A stretch of 64,000 nt of DNA from Bacilli bacterium (GTDB lineage: Bacteria; Bacillota_I; Bacilli_A; RF39; UBA660). Under the pieces are notes generated by a model, which searched no databases, was not told the origin of the DNA, and worked only from the letters and a program-made list of their open reading frames with translations. The stretch spans positions 62,001 to 126,000 of the forward strand of contig JAGAWU010000020.1 of the NCBI GenBank assembly GCA_017941235.1, written 5' to 3'. Positions 61,768 to 64,000 of the stretch are shown piece by piece (position 1 is the first letter of the stretch; the number at the start of each line of letters is the position of its first letter). A program made the translations under genes and the position numbers.

Positions 61768-62433
61768 TTACTTACCTCCCTCAGATTTTTCAGATTTTTT
61801 TGCTTTACCAAGGATTTCTCCTTTATAAATCCAAACCTTTACACCAATCTTACCAAATGTTGTATCAGCTTCAGCTGTAGCATAATCAACATCTGCTCTT
61901 AAAGTATGTAGAGGTATTGTTCCTTCAGTATATCCTTCTTTACGAGCCATATCTGCTCCTCCAAGTCTTCCAGATACTGAAGTTTTAATTCCTTTAGCTC
62001 CTGCTTTCATAGCATTTCTAATAGCTCTTTTTTGAGCCATACGGAATGAAATTCTGTTAGTTATTTGTCTAGCTATATCATCTGCTACTAATTGAGCATT
62101 TAGTTCTGCTTTCTTAATATCTACAATTGAAATTTGAACTTTTTCTCCAGCTAGATCAGACAATGTTTTCTTTAATTTTTCGATTTCTTCTCCACCTTTT
62201 CCAATCATTACACCAGGCTTTGAAGTATGAACTATAACTTCACATCTCTTAGCATTTCTTTCGATTTCAATTTTAGCTATTCCTGCATTTGATAAGTTCT
62301 TTTCAAAATATTTACGGATTAAAACATCTTTTTGTAAATTTTTTGAGAAATCTTTTTTATTAGCATACCATTTAGCTTCCCAATCTTTATTAATGCCAAG
62401 TCTAAGTCCATTAGGATTAACCTTCTGTCCCAT
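61768..62433 (-). CDS. rpsC: 30S ribosomal protein S3
   Basis: 221 residues with the KH domain ([17 protein letters not shown]) and [52 protein letters not shown]. Confidence 0.99.
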   Translation of the reverse strand: MGQKVNPNGLRLGINKDWEAKWYANKKDFSKNLQKDVLIRKYFEKNLSNAGIAKIEIERNAKRCEVIVHTSKPGVMIGKGGEEIEKLKKTLSDLAGEKVQISIVDIKKAELNAQLVADDIARQITNRISFRMAQKRAIRNAMKAGAKGIKTSVSGRLGGADMARKEGYTEGTIPLHTLRADVDYATAEADTTFGKIGVKVWIYKGEILGKAKKSEKSEGGK

Positions 62434-62449
62434 ACTGTTTCCTCCTTAA

Positions 62450-62782
62450 TTATTTTGTAGCCACTGTAATAACAATGTGACTAGTTCTTCTATCTTTATG
62501 TCCTATATGAGAACGTGAATCAAATAAATGACGTTTCATAACAGGACCAGCATCAACTCTTGCTTCTTTAACATATAAAGCATTCACATCAGCTTTATTG
62601 TTATTAACAGCATTTGCTATAGCAGAATCTAATACTTTTTTGATTAGTCTTGCTGATTTTTTATTAATATTACTTAATATGGCTTGAGCTTCTGAAACTC
62701 GTTTTCCTCTGATTAAGTCAATAGTAATTCTTGTCTTAATAGGAGAAACACGAAGTCCTCTAGCTATTGCTTTTGCTTCCAT
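62450..62782 (-). CDS. rplV: 50S ribosomal protein L22
   Basis: 110 residues from the ATG at 62782, because AGGAGGGAAAAT lies just upstream and inside the longer frame. MEAKAIARGLRVSPIKTRITIDLIRGKRV and the tunnel loop SRSHIGHKDRRTSHIVITV-like region identify L22. Confidence 0.97.
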   Translation of the reverse strand: MEAKAIARGLRVSPIKTRITIDLIRGKRVSEAQAILSNINKKSARLIKKVLDSAIANAVNNNKADVNALYVKEARVDAGPVMKRHLFDSRSHIGHKDRRTSHIVITVATK

Positions 62783-62808
62783 ATTTTCCCTCCTAGTCAT
62801 TATTTAAT

Positions 62809-63072
62809 TTATTTGTCTTGTCCATGTCCACCAAATTTACGTGTTAAAGCAAACTCACCTAATTTATGTCCAACCATATCTTCAGTTACATAAACTGGTA
62901 TGAATTCTTTACCATTGTGAACCGCAAATGTATGTCCTATAAAATCAGGATAAATAGTAGAACGACGTGACCATGTTTTTATGACTTCTTTTTTTCCAGT
63001 TTTATTTAATTCTTGAACCTTGTTTAATAATCTATCAAAAACATAAGGTCCTTTTTTTAAACTTCTTGCCAT
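62809..63072 (-). CDS. rpsS: 30S ribosomal protein S19
   Basis: 87 residues: [66 protein letters not shown]. Confidence 0.99.
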   Translation of the reverse strand: MARSLKKGPYVFDRLLNKVQELNKTGKKEVIKTWSRRSTIYPDFIGHTFAVHNGKEFIPVYVTEDMVGHKLGEFALTRKFGGHGQDK

Positions 63073-63089
63073 GTTTTACTCATCCTTTC

Positions 63090-63920
63090 CTATTTACTAT
63101 TACGACGACGTACTATTAAACTATCAGAATGTTTTTTCTTACGTGTCTTATAACCAAGTGCTGGTTTACCCCAAGGTGTAACAGGTGCTTTACGTCCTAC
63201 TGGAGCACGTCCTTCACCACCACCATGTGGATGGTCATTAGGGTTCATAACAGAACCACGAACTGTTGGACGAATTCCTTTATAACGATTACGTCCAGCT
63301 TTACCAACTTTTACAAGTGAAGCATCTTCATTTCCAACTTCACCAACAGTTGCCATACAAGTTCCAAGAACTTTTCTTTGTTCACCACTTGATAAACGAA
63401 TCATAACATATTTACCTTCACGACCAAGGATTTGTGCAGATGAACCAGCGCTTCTTGCAAGTTCTCCACCTTTTCCAGGACGAAGTTCAATATTATGAAT
63501 CATAGTACCAACTGGTATATTCATTATTGGTAAACTATTACCAACTACTATATCAACATTTTCTCCTGCTTCAACTTTTGCTCCAACCTTTAATGTTTTA
63601 GGTGCAAGAATATATCTCTTTTCACCATCTAAATAATTAATTAAAGCAATATTAGCAGTTCTATTTGGATCGTATTCAATACTTGCTACAACTCCAGGTA
63701 CGTTAAATTTATTTCTTTTGAAATCAATTATACGATATTTTCTTTTTACTCTACCACCTTGATGACGAGTAGTTATCTTACCTTGATTATTGCGTCCACT
63801 GTTTTTCTTTAATATTACAGTTAAACTTTTTTCAGGAGTACTCTTAGTAATTTCTTCATTAACTAATGTACTCATTTTTCTACGACCTGGTGTAGTAGGT
63901 TTATAATTTCTTATTGCCAT
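63090..63920 (-). CDS. rplB: 50S ribosomal protein L2
   Basis: 276 residues: [42 protein letters not shown], and the peptidyl-transferase loop region [20 protein letters not shown]. Confidence 0.99.
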   Translation of the reverse strand: MAIRNYKPTTPGRRKMSTLVNEEITKSTPEKSLTVILKKNSGRNNQGKITTRHQGGRVKRKYRIIDFKRNKFNVPGVVASIEYDPNRTANIALINYLDGEKRYILAPKTLKVGAKVEAGENVDIVVGNSLPIMNIPVGTMIHNIELRPGKGGELARSAGSSAQILGREGKYVMIRLSSGEQRKVLGTCMATVGEVGNEDASLVKVGKAGRNRYKGIRPTVRGSVMNPNDHPHGGGEGRAPVGRKAPVTPWGKPALGYKTRKKKHSDSLIVRRRNSK

Positions 63921-63934
63921 AATCTATTCTCCTT

Positions 63935-64000
63935 TTAACCAAGTTCAATAGTTTGACCTTCAGCTAATGTAACAATAGCTTTCTTTGAACGGTTAGTTAA
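63935..64000 (-). CDS. rplW: 50S ribosomal protein L23, C-terminal end (partial)
   Basis: The last 21 codons of a frame entering from beyond the window: LTNRSKKAIVTLAEGQTIEL then G and TAA. This is the usual L23 ending (KAIVKLAEGxxIEF), in the expected place before rplB. Confidence 0.9.
   Translation of the reverse strand, partial: LTNRSKKAIVTLAEGQTIELG

Noticed and set aside
1-64000. CRISPR arrays
   Set aside because: No regularly spaced direct repeats were seen, and no cas-like protein is encoded.
1-64000. tRNA or rRNA genes
   Set aside because: No cloverleaf with a TTC-type T-loop was recognised in the gaps; both elements target protein genes, not tRNA genes.
1-64000. Mycoplasma genetic code (TGA as Trp)
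   Set aside because: TGG is used for conserved Trp residues, and TGA ends the Cse60-like gene.

Overview
The window is strongly AT-rich chromosomal DNA from a low-GC, Gram-positive-type bacterium of the Bacillota. The S10/spc/alpha ribosomal order, a leuS T-box, LysM and amidase cell-wall proteins, VanY and DacA carboxypeptidases and a SpoVB-like flippase all fit this. TGG encodes Trp and TGA is used as a stop, so it is not a code-4 Mycoplasma. I suspect an uncultured gut lineage near the RF39/Mycoplasmatota border, but that is inference. Nearly every gene is on the minus strand, so transcription mostly runs from high to low coordinates.

Layout. 1-12.6 kb: cell-envelope and metabolic genes (secreted GDPD with a sortase-like tail, lipid flippase, a Cse60-like small protein, T-box-controlled leuS, GH31 glucosidase, VanY, a DUF3592-like protein, a SpoIID/peptidoglycan-binding protein). 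12.6-33.2 kb: an accessory region made of two independent large-serine-recombinase elements. Element A (about 13211-20819) interrupts a LysM gene. It carries a recombinase, a giant MMPL exporter with about nine tandem repeats, a TetR regulator and a PF06541 membrane protein. Element B (about 23486-33132) interrupts an N-acetylmuramoyl-L-alanine amidase gene. It carries a recombinase, wHTH replication-type proteins, several Xre regulators, unknown membrane proteins, a MobV relaxase and an oriT with the pMV158-type nick sequence. Both broken genes can be rebuilt in frame by joining the ends across a short core, and both elements have inverted arms around that core.

33.2-46.9 kb: PrsW-like protease, DUF368 lipid-carrier transporter, HtrA protease coupled to an Abi/HEPN protein, a SpoIID-like protein without its catalytic Glu, a compact type VII secretion locus (EssC, a YukD/EsaB-like protein and two small helical proteins), DacA, an HD hydrolase and an inositol-monophosphatase-family enzyme. 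46.9-64 kb: rplM-rpsI, truA, an ECF transporter core with eroded ATPase motifs, an SDR gene, then the alpha, spc and S10 operons from rplQ back to the end of rplW, with rpmD missing.

The most notable feature is the pair of integrated elements that split two peptidoglycan-remodelling genes lying one gene apart. Precise excision would restore both genes, as with the skin element in sigK. Whether excision happens, and whether it is regulated, cannot be told from sequence.
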